A DNA stretch of 64,000 nt from Epiperipatus broadwayi. Its lineage: Eukaryota; Onychophora; Udeonychophora; Euonychophora; Peripatidae. The notes beneath the pieces were generated by a model. The model saw only the letters and a program-made list of their open reading frames with translations, searched no databases and was not told the origin of the DNA. Location of the stretch: assembly GCA_028023455.1 (NCBI GenBank), contig JAQFVV010006335.1:126001-190000 (forward strand), read 5' to 3'. Numbering within the stretch: the stretch's first letter is position 1; the number at the start of each line of letters is the position of its first letter. Below, in pieces: positions 35,956 through 48,449 of this stretch. The translations under genes were made by a program, and so were the position numbers.

Positions 35956-37911
35956 TCAATTCAAATTCCACGAATCTCGTATTTTAATGTTAGAAGCTTG
36001 TCGATTTATCAAATGTGTTTTATTCCTGTTTATAAAAATTGCCTCTTTAATTTTTCTTTTACTATGGTTTCTCTCTTCATGAAGAATTTTCACATTTTCA
36101 AAATTAAATTTAAATTTATGTTTACATGTTTTTTCATGATCAAAGAAAACTGAAGAAGATATTAAATCACCATTATTTTTATTTTTTACACGCTTATATA
36201 ACAATTCGTGTTCCTTCAATCTTTTCTCAATGTTGCACCTAGATTCACCTATATATGATAGCATACAATCACAAAAAATTTGATATATGACATTACTTTT
36301 TTGCTTGATAGGTATGACATCCTTAGAATTATTAACTAATTTGTTAATATTGTTTGGAACGTAGAATGAAACATTAAATACATTCTTATATAAATCCTTA
36401 AAAAATTTTACTTGTGGATTTGAAATAAATGGAATAGATATCCATTTTTTATTATTAATCTTCATTTCTTTTAAATTATAATTTTTTTTAAATTGACTTA
36501 AAGTATTGTTTATTTGTTCCATTTTATAACCAACATCAAGCAATTCCTTGGCAAATATCTCAATATTTTTCAATTTATCACTTTGGTAACGACATAATTT
36601 TTCATTTCGAAACAAAAAAGATTTAAAACTTGCCATCTTATGCATCATTGGTACTTTTGATTTAAAATTTACACGACGCTCTTCCGATCTTTGCAATGGC
36701 TTAATTATTAGTTTATAATTTAATATACTGTTATCTCTTGTGATCATTAAATCTAAATAGTTAATCTTATAATCCTGTTCTTTTTCAATAGTCCATTTCA
36801 AGCCATTCAATTTATTTAATTCCTCTATAAGCAAATTTATACTATTAATGTTTCCACAGACAAAAACATCATCCACATATCTTTTGTAAATTTTAATATC
36901 TCCAAAAATACACATATTTAAAATATTACTCTCATATGTAGATAAAACGAAATTGCAAACTTGTGCAACTACAGGCAATCCCATAGGCCAACCTTTGGTC
37001 ATTTTATAATATTGACCTTCAAAAGATGCAACAATGTTATCATTAAAAAATTTTAAAGAGTCAATGATAAATTTTATCATATATTTACAAATATTTTTAT
37101 TTTTTAATGCATGTTCAATTATTTTTATGGAATTCATTCTATCAATAGATCCATACATTTCTGTAACATCCAATGAAGCAATAATATCATTTTCATCAAT
37201 AATTAAATTTTTAATACTATTTACAAAGTCAAATGATGAAGCAATAGTATTTTCTCCAAATCCTAAAAAGTCTTGTAAAAGTTTACCAATATATTTAGAA
37301 GACTGATATATAAAGGAACCACCAAAATCTATCATTACTCGCAAAGGATTACCTTCTTTATGTAATTTTATATTTGCAAAAATACGAGGACATATAGCAC
37401 AAGAAGGATATATCATATAGTATACATTATTATTTAAAACTTTATTTTTAGCAATTTTTAAAATATTGTTAATAAATTTTATTCTTTGACCATCCATATT
37501 ATAATCTTCAATCAAAAAGAAACCAAGTTTGTCCATTTGCATTTTAATTTTATTAATATATTGATATTTCGTCAACAAACACATACGTAAACCTTTGTCC
37601 TCTTTCAAACAAATCATATCATCAATCTTCAATTTACGTTTAAATTCCGATATAGCCAATTGCCATGATTTATCATAAGGTATTGTATCAAATCTATTGC
37701 AATTAATTTTCTTAATAATATCATCAGCAAAATTATCATTACCAGGAATCATTTCAAATGTATTTTGAACAGCTGCAATTAGTTCCAAATTATAATCTTT
37801 CCAAATACCACCAACGTATTTAGCTCCATGACTTAAAACGTATTTCTGAATTAAATGTATCCTATTATTTGATAAATTAACAAAGTTTAAATCCTTATAA
37901 GCGTGTGGATA
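35956..37911 (-). pseudogene. Penelope-like RT/GIY-YIG polyprotein, left arm
   Basis: A 651-codon open frame on the minus strand, from just after an in-frame TGA (37912-37914) to a stop at 35956. It has no initiating ATG, and the frame continues above the TGA up to the palindrome centre. Numbered from the TTG at 37788: ICLKEDKG (about 59-66), PRIFANIKLHK (about 134-144), motif A SLDVTEMYGSID (about 205), motif B KGWPMGLPVVAQ (about 265), motif C KRYVDDVFV (about 302-310) and YLDLMI (about 344) form the Penelope-type RT. VIYQIFCD, SYIGESRCNIEKRLKEHE and IKEAIFINR (about 500-590) form the GIY-YIG endonuclease. Residues RSEERR at about 367-372 come from adapter sequence, so this frame is not the native one there. 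Penelope-like elements copy themselves by target-primed reverse transcription. Confidence 0.85.
36671..36690. other. Sequencing-adapter fragment in the assembly
   Basis: The 20 bases ACACGACGCTCTTCCGATCT are the exact 3' end of the Illumina read-1 adapter/primer. At the same position in the right arm (about 39420-39434) the sequence is AAAAAGAGGATATAT. Adapter has therefore replaced native sequence in this arm. Confidence 0.93.
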
Positions 37912-38070
37912 TCACTTATTAAATAAAAAATCAACTTTTTTCTCAAATTTGTTATATAATTTACGTTCAATTACTTTAAATCCATTTTCACAAATAATTT
38001 TATATTCGTTCCAGGCATACCATTCATTTAAAATGATTAAATGTTCAATTGCTTTCAAATATTTATGAAT

Positions 38071-40138
38071 ATTTAATCATTTTAAATGAATGGTATGCCT
38101 GGAACGAATATAAAATAATTTGTGAAAATGGATTTAAAGTAATTGAACGTAAATTATATAACAAATTTGAGAAAAAAGTTGATTTTTTATTTAATAAGTG
38201 ATATCCACACGCTTATAAGGATTTAAACTTTGTTAATTTATCAAATAATAGGATACATTTAATTCAGAAATACGTTTTAAGTCATGGAGCTAAATACGTT
38301 GGTGGTATTTGGAAAGATTATAATTTGGAACTAATTGCAGCTGTTCAAAATACATTTGAAATGATTCCTGGTAATGATAATTTTGCTGATGATATTATTA
38401 AGAAAATTAATTGCAATAGATTTGATACAATACCTTATGATAAATCATGGCAATTGGCTATATCGGAATTTAAACGTAAATTGAAGATTGATGATATGAT
38501 TTGTTTGAAAGAGGACAAAGGTTTACGTATGTGTTTGTTGACGAAATATCAATATATTAATAAAATTAAAATGCAAATGGACAAACTTGGTTTCTTTTTG
38601 ATTGAAGATTATAATATGGATGGTCAAAGAATAAAATTTATTAACAATATTTTAAAAATTGCTAAAAATAAAGTTTTAAATAATAATGTATACTATATGA
38701 TATATCCTTCTTGTGCTATATGTCCTCGTATTTTTGCAAATATAAAATTACATAAAGAAGGTAATCCTTTACGAGTAATGATAGATTTTGGTGGTTCCTT
38801 TATATATCAGTCTTCTAAATATATTGGTAAACTTTTACAAGACTTTTTAGGATTTGGAGAAAATACTATTGCTTCATCATTTGACTTTGTAAATAGTATT
38901 AAAAATTTAATTATTGATGAAAATGATATTATTGCTTCATTGGATGTTACAGAAATGTATGGATCTATTGATAGAATGAATTCCATAAAAATAATTGAAC
39001 ATGCATTAAAAAATAAAAATATTTGTAAATATATGATAAAATTTATCATTGACTCTTTAAAATTTTTTAATGATAACATTGTTGCATCTTTTGAAGGTCA
39101 ATATTATAAAATGACCAAAGGTTGGCCTATGGGATTGCCTGTAGTTGCACAAGTTTGCAATTTCGTTTTATCTACATATGAGAGTAATATTTTAAATATG
39201 TGTATTTTTGGAGATATTAAAATTTACAAAAGATATGTGGATGATGTTTTTGTCTGTGGAAACATTAATAGTATAAATTTGCTTATAGAGGAATTAAATA
39301 AATTGAATGGCTTGAAATGGACTATTGAAAAAGAACAGGATTATAAGATTAACTATTTAGATTTAATGATCACAAGAGATAACAGTATATTAAATTATAA
39401 ACTAATAATTAAGCCATTGCAAAAAAGAGGATATATAAATTTTAAATCAAAAGTACCAATGATGCATAAGATGGCAAGTTTTAAATCTTTTTTGTTTCGG
39501 AATGAAAAATTATGTCGTTACCAAAGTGATAAATTGAAAAATATTGAGATATTTGCCAAGGAATTGCTTGATGTTGGTTATAAAATGGAACAAATAAACA
39601 ATACTTTAAGTCAATTAAAAAAAAAATTATAATTTAAAAGAAATGAAGATTAATAATAAAAAATGGATATCTATTCCATTTATTTCAAATCCACAAGTAA
39701 AATTTTTTAAGGATTTATATAAGAATGTATTTAATGTTTCATTCTACGTTCCAAACAATATTAACAAATTAGTTAATAATTCTAAGGATGTCATACCTAT
39801 CAAGCAAAAAAGTAATGTCATATATCAAATTTTTTGTGATTGTATGCTATCATATATAGGTGAATCTAGGTGCAACATTGAGAAAAGATTGAAGGAACAC
39901 GAATTGTTATATAAGCGTGTAAAAAATAAAAATAATGGTGATTTAATATCTTCTTCAGTTTTCTTTGATCATGAAAAAACATGTAAACATAAATTTAAAT
40001 TTAATTTTGAAAATGTGAAAATTCTTCATGAAGAGAGAAACCATAGTAAAAGAAAAATTAAAGAGGCAATTTTTATAAACAGGAATAAAACACATTTGAT
40101 AAATCGACAAGCTTCTAACATTAAAATACGAGATTAGT
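38071..40138 (+). pseudogene. Penelope-like RT/GIY-YIG polyprotein, right arm
   Basis: Same protein as the left arm, read on the plus strand. The frame is open from the palindrome centre to TGA 38199-38201, then from 38202 to 39632 (RT domain complete: DKG, motif A, KGWPMGLP, KRYVDDVFV). A run of ten A at 39617-39626 (one base longer than the left-arm equivalent) then shifts the frame. The GIY-YIG domain continues in another frame at 39643-40137. At the adapter position this arm has the plausible native residues QKRGYINF. The last codons differ from the left arm, with a stop right after KIRD. With the shared TGA and the shift, this copy cannot make a full protein. Confidence 0.85.
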
Positions 40139-40189
40139 GGAATTTGAATTGATGACGTTTGCTTCCGCTTTTAGTTTTTGAATTTAATA

Positions 40190-40230
40190 GCAGTTGAGGC
40201 AGGTTTGAAAGTAACCGAAAGTACTTCTGC
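40190..40230 (+). ncRNA. Degenerate hammerhead-like motif, right arm
   Basis: Just 3' of the ORF. Stem I is GCAG (40190-40193) with CUGC (40227-40230). The core position reads UUGAGGCA (expected CUGANGA). Stem II is GGUU/AACC with loop UGAAAGU, immediately followed by an intact GAAA (40217-40220). A self-complementary AGUACU serves as stem III, and CUU is the NUH triplet directly before stem I. C3 and A9 equivalents are changed, so it should not cleave well. Minimal hammerheads with a palindromic stem III at element ends are known for Penelope-like elements. Confidence 0.42.
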
Positions 40231-40291
40231 GGATTTAAAGATTGTTTAAATTGTTTATAAACCGTTTAAAAATATTATTTCAATTATAATT

Positions 40292-40312
40292 TATATATAT
40301 ATATATATATAT

Positions 40313-40352
<40 letters not shown>
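40292..40352. repeat. (TA)n microsatellite at the palindrome edge
   Basis: About 30 TA units with one CC interruption, directly adjoining the right arm of the palindrome. Confidence 0.9.
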
Positions 40353-40356
<4 letters not shown>

Positions 40357-42645
40357 CATGTACATGAACGAAAACAATAAATATCCCCAAGTCATATATA
40401 TTGGTTACAAAATTTATTTACATTTTTATTTAATGTCTTTAATTGTGTACATTGTCAAAATGGCCTCTGAAGTAAAAACAAATAGATAATGTATTCAAAT
40501 AAGGGTTAAATGCCATCTATTTTAAAAGAGAAGTATCAATCTTTTATTTATAGTCAAATATGTTTAGAACTAAGATAGTGAAAACATAAATTATAAACAA
40601 GAATCAGATATAAATAAATAGATATGCAATTTTTTTTTTGGTTTTGAACATTATGGTCTTGGAAAATTTAGGACTATTAGGGAAATTAATGAATTTAAAA
40701 AAGCAAAAATGTACATGTTGTAGATATATAAATCAAAGCATTAAATATCTGTATAACGAAATAATAATTCAAATTAATAATATAATTTATACATTGCAAA
40801 TAATATGGATGGTTTCAGTGGTGGAGAAATAACATTATAATGTTTTTTTATAACAATTAGAAACTGGTACAATATCAGAAAATCTATCTGCAGCAGAGAT
40901 ACCATTGCTTAGTTGTGCTTTATTGCTATATTTGAGTGAAAATTGCTATTGAAAACTATTTTTATTAGATAATGAATAAATAATTAGTTCACATCTCATT
41001 AACATTTGAGATTTGAGCATCTGCTTAAAACTATCTGTATTTAAAAAGTGATAAAAAAAGTTCACAGATTAACAAAACTTTTTGTAAAATATTATACTGT
41101 TTTCAATGAAGCAGCAGCAAAATTTGATAGTAAACACCTGATGTGGATTATCTGAGATTTAAATTTACTAAATTTCTTGTTTCAAAGTAAAAAATAACTA
41201 ATGTTTCATTTTTTTTTTTTTTTTTTGCAAAAAATAAATATTTATAGATTTGATATAATTAGACTAATATGTAAACTATAATATGACCCATTGTGAATCC
41301 CAATTAAAAATATATTTTATTTTTTAATCTCATCTACCCTACCTGTCACATAACTTAAATAACCTAAATACTTCTACAATTTTGAAATATATATCTAAAG
41401 TGCCATCTCATGGGTAAAAAACACATTTGTGCAAGTTAAATTTTGGTTTCCCTAATTTTATAAAATAAATTTTGTTAATTATACCAAAGTTAATTATATA
41501 AAATTTTATTTAATAAAAGATCCAGAAACAATAAAACATTTAAAAATTATTATTATTTATACATTTTGTTTTTTTTATTTACATATTAACTCCCCTGAAT
41601 TCGGCAGATTAATCTTTGAATTCTGGCTGATTTTGAAGCTCTGCCCCTATCACAAAGAGAAAAAAATGATCATTTTCTTTATTTTTTATGTATATATATA
41701 TTCAAATATTCGCTTCTTTATTTCCGTAATCCCTATCTTTTATCTCAACTGCATCCCACAATTATCCACCAGTGTAAAAAGTCAGATCAGGTGTAATAAT
41801 TTTAAAGCTATAATGGTTTTAAATTCCAAATATTCTATGTATAACATTTATTGCAATATATATATATATATATAACATTTATTGCAATATATATATATAT
41901 TTAATTAGGAAAAAAATGTTTCACTTTTATTCATTACTTAATTTATATTCAAGTAAAATTGGCAAATTAAATTAAGCATGACTACGAACTAACGTTAAAA
42001 CCTGCTGAATGAGCTTACTTGATTATTAATAAGCTTGTTTTAATCCTCAGTTACGCTTTACTTCTAAAATATTTATTTAATCGGAATATTAATTTTTAAT
42101 CTATTTAAAATTAAATATTATTTTGTCATAAGATGTTAAGTAAAATTTTTATTTAGCTAAATTTATACCATTGCTTTTATTTTACAAATAAATTTCATTT
42201 CATATAAAATATCATCATCATCATAATTCATCTTCTAGTAATTGATTCTTAAATTCTTAATATTTTCATTAAGACTTTCTACTTGTTGCTTTTCTTGTTA
42301 ACATAATGTATCAATTTTCAATATATTTTTTTAGTTTCTTAAAATTTAATTCCCCCCCCCCACTTATATAAGCCCAGTTATCTTCCAGGAGAAAGATGAG
42401 TAACTAAGCAACAGAATGTTATAATCAAGTGTTATCACTTGAGTATCATCAGTGCATGATACAATATACTTACCAAAGTTGCAAATATTTTAATATAGAA
42501 AGATTTTAACACTTTTTAATTAAATTTTTTATAATTAAATTTTTCTTTAAAATAAGATTTCAAAACATTTTAAAAATTTTCCTTCTGAAAATATATATAA
42601 ATCCATCTATAATAATTATAACTGAATGATTACATATTACAATTA
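40353..42645. other. AT-rich intronic stretch
   Basis: Nothing is recognised apart from a 31-bp duplication with (TA)n at 41842-41900 and a C10 run near 42352. Confidence 0.4.
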
Positions 42646-42649
42646 TATA

Positions 42650-44670
42650 TATTGTAACAGATGAAAGATATTGAGATTCGCATATACTCACCACGAGGGC
42701 GCCACTAGTCCGAAAATCGGAACTAGACATTTATTTTAAGGGTGGACAGGATATGCAAACCAAAATGCGCTGGACTAAACTCAGGGAGAAACAAGATATC
42801 TTAAATATTGTTTAGACAGTTGAGAAATCAAAGCACAAAGACAAACATCAGCCAAATTAAGTTTAAACAAATTTTAAACTTTTATTTAAGAGAAAAATAA
42901 CTTGTAAGAAAAAGTTTCCACGAAAATCAATAGGGTTATCTCAGGCATGTACGAGAAAGACTAAACACATTGCTCTGGTAAACTTACTGACTCTCTAATA
43001 ACGAATTCTACAAGGAGGAAGCAATTTCATTCAGCAGAAGATTCACCAAAACATTGGTTTTCACTTTCAGATACTTAAACAATACATTCCGAAAACAAAT
43101 CAATGAAACCAGTGCTGGCAATCTGTCCGAGGTCCGCAAAATGTGTCGGCCCACGCATGTCATCTGTCGGTAGAAGCTGCACCTATTATTACATTTAAAA
43201 TAAAGTTGATTGATTTGCCTCAAGAACAACTGCAAAATATGATTGAAATGAAAAGAAAACAAACAATTAAGACTGGTGAATCCCCAACCAAACAATTGGC
43301 GAAAACTAATCTAAGAATTAAAGGTCTCAATAGGAGACAAGTACATCATTAAAAAATCAGTTACGTCTGCCCCAGCATTTAAAGAAAATGAATTGCCAAT
43401 AATTATTATAAAAAAATAAATTTATGATACAAATTCTGAGTACATGCTCTGATAAATTTTAAGGTATACAAGTAAATGCAAAATAAATCTATTGGAGAGT
43501 GCACATGAGGACAAAAATAGGAAAGCTATAAATACTTTAGCAGCAAAAGTCTCTCTCATCTTACAAAAGGGATAAATATTGTCTTCCTGCTGATGACTTA
43601 TAAAATTACAAAGCAAAAACAATTATAGTTTCCACTTTCAGAGATATAAGAAACAAAGACTATAAAAATAAAGTCACCAGCCAAAAGATTTGGTGGTTTG
43701 GAAAAGCGCAAACACAGTATTTAAAATTAATTCGGGCTTCTAAAATAATTACATTTAAGCATTCAAAATATACACGACTGTCAAAGCATTTAGAAAAAGT
43801 TAGGCATAAAAATAGAAAAACTCACACATCACTCTCCAATAAACAACAACTGAAAGCAAACTTCGAATCTTAAAACTAAGATTCCAAGACACATGGCAAA
43901 GTACAATAAAAGAGAATAAATATAGCTAATAAATATGAAGTTAAATATTAATTTATGAATACAGATTTATAATTAGATTGAGTGAAGATTTAATGAAAAG
44001 AAATTTACCCAGGAAAGAATAAAAGAAAATTTCATCTTACGATAAAGCACAGTTCGCATAGAGTGCATACATTTATCTTTAGTCCATTTTCATGTCCTTT
44101 GACAGTGGCAAGGTAGAGGCAGTGTTTATTTTAGAGGCTCATGGCATGACTGAAGGAGAGCTGGCAGGTATGTCCATCCTTTGTTTAAATTAGCAAGACA
44201 TTCTAATGATGGCAAAACTCATAGCAGTAGATTTTGACATCTTGCACAGTAAAAAAGTTTGTCAATAATTGTTTAAGTTTTTAGCAGGAATTAAATGTCT
44301 CAACTGCTATCCAAAATGGTATAACTCTCCACAGGCGATAATCCAAGTGTCCTCGGGAATATTTTTTATCTCCTCTAAATTGGTGGGCTATCCTTGCCTC
44401 GCTATATGTCCCACGAAAAACTTTCCCTAGTGTCCAATTCTATATCTCAGGCAGGGCAAATATTAATTTCCCACTCAATCTAATTTAAGAATTCCAACCA
44501 GGGATAATTGAAACAAAAATGACAACACAATTAGATCTTCGCTTTCTAGAATTAACTTTAAAAACGATTAAAATAAAAGCAACAGGAATATATAATTAGC
44601 AAGCTTGCCTGTTTTTAATCAAATTGATTAAAACAGGCAGAGAAAGTAAACTCTTTTAAAATAAATCAAT
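42650..44670. other. Compositionally distinct block, possible LTR-type element
   Basis: This 2-kb block is less AT-rich than its surroundings. It starts near TGTAACAGATGAAAG (an LTR-like TG end; on the other strand ...CTGTTACA) and soon has CCACGAGGGCGCCACTAGTC and the hairpin CTAGTCCGAAAATCGGAACTAG-like inverted pair at about 42705-42727. Short frames (for example 43143-43352 plus, 43008-43295 minus) show no domain that I recognise. No second terminal repeat, gag or pol was found. It could be an old LTR element, a non-autonomous transposon or host sequence. Confidence 0.3.
44606..44640. repeat. 35-bp hairpin
   Basis: GCCTGTTTTTAATCAA and TTGATTAAAACAGGC form an almost perfect inverted repeat with a minimal loop, near the right edge of the distinct block. 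Confidence 0.75.
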
Positions 44671-44812
44671 TCTGTAAATAAAAAATAAAATGCCCTATTT
44701 AACTATAACCGAGTATATGCTTTAATACATGTACGTTTTTTTTTTATTAAATAATAATAAGAAATTTTAACATTAGTAATAAAACCATTGAATCGGAAAT
44801 CAATCCGGTTCA

Positions 44813-45053
44813 ATATATATATATATATATATAATCTGATGCAAGATAAAGTTTTAAGTTTAGTTGTGTTTTTGATCTATAGCTTTTTTTCCCATTACAC
44901 TTGCATATTTCTTTAACTTCAGGATATTTCTCTTATATTCTTCATCCATTAAATATGTGATTTTTTACTAGAACATTTACAATCTCTTGAATTCTATTTC
45001 AAAACCTAAGTTCAATATATATATATTCAATTATATTTCAAAACCTAAGTTCA

Positions 45054-45085
<32 letters not shown>
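44813..45085. repeat. (TA)n runs and a 39-bp duplication
   Basis: (TA)n at about 44813-44833. TATTTCAAAACCTAAGTTCA followed by (TA)n begins at 44995 and again at 45034. Confidence 0.8.
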
Positions 45086-45087
<2 letters not shown>

Positions 45088-45244
45088 ATATTTCAGGCTC
45101 TTAATTATTTCAATGACTTCAATAATACTTCTTATCAGCTGCATTTATTTTGCTATACCTTACCTCCTAAATTCTTAATAAGAAAATCCCTAAATTCCTA
45201 GGAGTAAAAATAACAAATATATTTCATAATTAGTGGAGAACACA

Positions 45245-45900
45245 ATAAACCAATGACTCAAATATTCAACCAATTGGATTATTTGGTCAAAGGCAATAGA
45301 TAATAAAATATTTCAAATAGTATCACTCTTCTTCAGGTATTGCTGTCATGGATGAACTTACACCTTTAGATTCTTGAATATTGAATTTTAAGGCAACTCT
45401 ATTTATCTGAAGTTATTCTGTCACAAAAAACAGATAGTAGAATCTTTCAAGTAGTATTATTCTCCATTCTTCTTCAGGTGTTGCTGGGCATGATCAGTGA
45501 CAATATTAGCATAGGAGTCAAACATATCTTTAAATTCTTGATAGCAAATTTTGCATTATTCAAGAATCTAAGGATGTAAGTTCAACTCCGATGCTAATAT
45601 TGTTACTGATCAGGCCAGCAATTCCTGAAGGACAGCAGATAATAATACAACTTGAAACATTCTACTATCTGTTGCCTTTGACAGAATAGGTTCAGTTGGT
45701 TAGAGCTTTGTCCTAAAATTTAATATTCAAGAATCTAAAGGTGTAAGTTGACTTCTATGCTAAAATTGTCACTGGTCAGGACAACAGCAACTGAAGAAGA
45801 TTGAAGGATAATACTACTCAAAGTTCGACTAACTGTTGCCTTTAACTGTATAGCTCAGCTGATTAGAGTGCTACCTTAAAATTTGAGATCTGGGAAAAGA
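45245..45900. mobile_element. tRNA-derived SINE cluster, tandem and inverted
   Basis: Four units of about 160 bp. The two left ones (about 45290-45425 and 45400-45545) are inverted relative to the two right ones (about 45545-45690 and 45690-45880). The right units join head to tail: TGTTGCCTTTGACAGAATAG runs straight into TTCAGTTGGTTAGAGC, a textbook tRNA A box. GTAAGTTCAACTCC is a fair B box. Each unit also has CTGAAGAAG and ACTTGAAA words. The frame at 45883-46095 is incidental. Confidence 0.65.
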
Positions 45901-46835
45901 TGTTCACATTGGTTTTTTAACACTGCTTCATGTAGTCTGCTTCCGAACTTGCCCTCAGACATAAGAGAAGTGAACATTTTTTTTTCTACTACAGTTTATA
46001 CCATTTTCCATTTTTTTGTTGTTTCTGGAGTATTTCAGCCAATGGGTTGGTGCCATATTGTAGGTGTAATATCAATTCAATTAGTCTGGGCCTAATTTTA
46101 TAAATTCAATTAGTAATTTTTAATTCATAGGAATTACATTTCTTTTATCAAAAATATTTTTCTTTTCGATAACAGTCTCTTTTAGTTTGTAATTTAAATA
46201 TTTACAAAGCATTTTAAATAAAGAATTTATTAAAGTTTATTTCTTTTATTTTAAATTTAGTCTCCAAAATTTATTATTTCTTTATTTAATTTAGTACATA
46301 TATTTTACTATCCATGTACATTTTTAATATTTAAGGGTGTGATTTAAAATATGTATATTCCTCTTTAATCTTCAAGCATCAGTTTACTAAGATGAATATA
46401 TAAAATTCATTTATTAAAATTTTTTATATTATACACAAAGATATTTTATTATTATTTAATATTAAGTCATTTCTTCCAAAAGAATTTCATCCAAGTATAA
46501 GTTGAGGTTAATTTCATACTTTATATGTTCAATTGTATTAGTAATGAGACTATGGTAGTATAATTGTTAATTTCTAATTTATTAATGCAATTTTTGTTGA
46601 AAAATCATTGAATAATACTTGTTTAAAGTTTATATATAGTTCAAGACAATATCTAGTTTAATAAAAAAATTAGTGATTATCAATATTGTATTTATCTAGA
46701 ATGAATGGTGTTCATGTTGTGGGGGAATAGGTTTGACACTTATAAATAAAAAATGTAACAATTTATTATTTTTAGTTTTGGATTCTTATCTTAATTTTAT
46801 AACTATTATAAAATTTTCCAACTTCTTATATTATT
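45901..46835. other. AT-rich intronic stretch
   Basis: Nothing is recognised. Confidence 0.4.
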
Positions 46836-46839
46836 TGTG

Positions 46840-47350
46840 AAAATAATAAAATCATCTGCAAAATATAGATGATTTAAGTAAACTTCTATTCTGTTTTTAT
46901 AGCTTTCCACTTTAATCCATAAAATAATTCCCATAAAATTGCTATAAAATTTTTTGGATAGATGAAATCATCATGTCTTTTTAGTATAAATATGTTATCT
47001 AATCCTGATAAATATTCTTCAGATTTGACAACATGCCACAACATTGTCTTTGGTTGTCAAATCTCTAATCACTTTCAAAGGTCTTATAGGATCAAATGTT
47101 TTTATATATCAAAATAATAATTCATATTAGTCTTCTTTCTATAATTTACTGCACTATAATCATTTACAAATCCACCTTGTTCATTGGGTTGCTTCGATTC
47201 TGGAGAACTCTGGAAACTGCAGTAAGTTTAGCAAGAATCTATTAAAGCTGGTAGAATACTGCTAAGTTTATAATTTCTCATTTTTAAATATCACCATCAC
47301 TATGTTATTTCTCCAATCATATGGCATACATTTACCATTCAGGAATATGT
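46840..47350 (-). pseudogene. LINE reverse transcriptase relic
   Basis: On the minus strand a DWRNNIVMVIFKNEK-like stretch lies near 47.3 kb, PIRPLKVIRDL near 47.1 kb, and VYLNHLYFADDFI (RT motif C with FADD) near 46.87 kb, separated by stops and shifts. The order fits an RTE-like or related LINE RT. More decayed than the 28-kb copy. Confidence 0.45.
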
Positions 47351-48440
47351 TTAGAGGTTTATTGAAATTTTCTCAATTTATTCACTTGCTTATTATAGCA
47401 TAATGATAATTTTATTATTTCCTGATATTTTTCCATTATCTCACTTATTTATTTAAAATACATGAAATATCAAAAGCTATTATGATTGTAGAGAGTAAAA
47501 TTGCTTTAAAATAATATAATTTACTTGATGTTTTTAACACCCTTCATGATATTCTTCTTTTATTGTGCCTAAATCTTGTTATTTTTGAAATGACATTCTC
47601 TTCAATATCTTGATGTAGTTTTACATTATTGAACATTTTATTATATTCTACAACTTTTTCTATCAATTCATAATTATATTTTCATTGTCATAAGTAATTC
47701 TTTTCTATAATATTTGCCAAAGTTACAGATTTAAAATTTTTTTTAAAGAACCATTATTTGGAATAATGCTATAAAATCATCTATGTACAGTTTTGACTTT
47801 AGCATTTGTCAGAAAAGATTTGGATTTAAAGCTGAAACTGATACATTTATGCCCCTAAGTAGCCACATTTTACTCCTTTATGATATTTTAAGATAACATC
47901 AGAAAGTAAATAGATAAAAAATCTAAAGTTTTGTTTAAAGTCATGTAGTTTCCCCAAAACTGAATTGTCTAAAATATATGCAAGCAAGAGAGCCTCAGTT
48001 CAAAATGTGTATTTCTTTTTTTAAATTTCTATTAGCTTGGATAGAGTAAATAAATAAAGGGTAGCTGAAGAATGTGTGGATGCATTAATTTTAGATTGGA
48101 ATTCTAATGTTTACTGACAGAGATATAATTAAAAACTGGTCTGGAAATGTGGATTTTATAGCATTATACATCTGATGTTCATTAATTACTCAAATTACAA
48201 TGGATGACTCTAAATTAGAATGAAGGTAAATATTTTAGGAAAAAAACAGTAAATGATTGTTAAAATGATACTTTTTATTTTCAAGATTAAAAATGTGCAA
48301 TTATAAAAACAGAGTTTCTGTTCATGAGACATTAATTGTTTTATTGCAACTGTGCTACATAAGAGACTTTGCCACTTGGAATTCCTATGCTGAAAAAAGT
48401 TTTTATGTTTACATACCTTTGTAAAAACTGATAATTTTTT
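47351..48440. other. AT-rich intronic stretch
   Basis: No gene is recognised. It may include the 5' untranslated part of the hAT element that follows. No 5' terminal inverted repeat could be placed with confidence. Confidence 0.35.
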
Positions 48441-48449
48441 AATTAGAAA

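Larger units (their letters stand above)
35817..40291. mobile_element. Inverted pair of Penelope-like elements (4.5-kb palindrome)
   Basis: Left arm 35817-38042 and right arm 38071-40291 are near-identical reverse complements around a 28-nt spacer. The only differences noticed are an 18-versus-12-nt replacement near 36673 (adapter sequence), a 9-versus-10-nt A-rich run, a substitution in the third-to-last shared codons of the ORF, and one substitution near the outer end. Arm lengths (2226 and 2221 bp) agree exactly with the two length changes. Both arms carry the same in-frame TGA. The fold lies inside the ORF, so both copies are 5'-truncated. (TA)n runs flank the palindrome on both sides. 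Confidence 0.9.

Noticed and set aside
35956-37788. An apparently intact 610-residue Penelope-like protein in the left palindrome arm
   Set aside because: It starts at TTG rather than ATG, an in-frame TGA lies 41 codons upstream, and residues 367-372 are encoded by adapter sequence, so it is not a native intact gene.
45330-45840. CUGAAGA ... GAAA words in the tRNA SINE cluster as hammerheads
   Set aside because: Core words recur in three of four units, but the base pairs next to the core, the cleavage triplet and stem III could not be satisfied together. Left as a note only.
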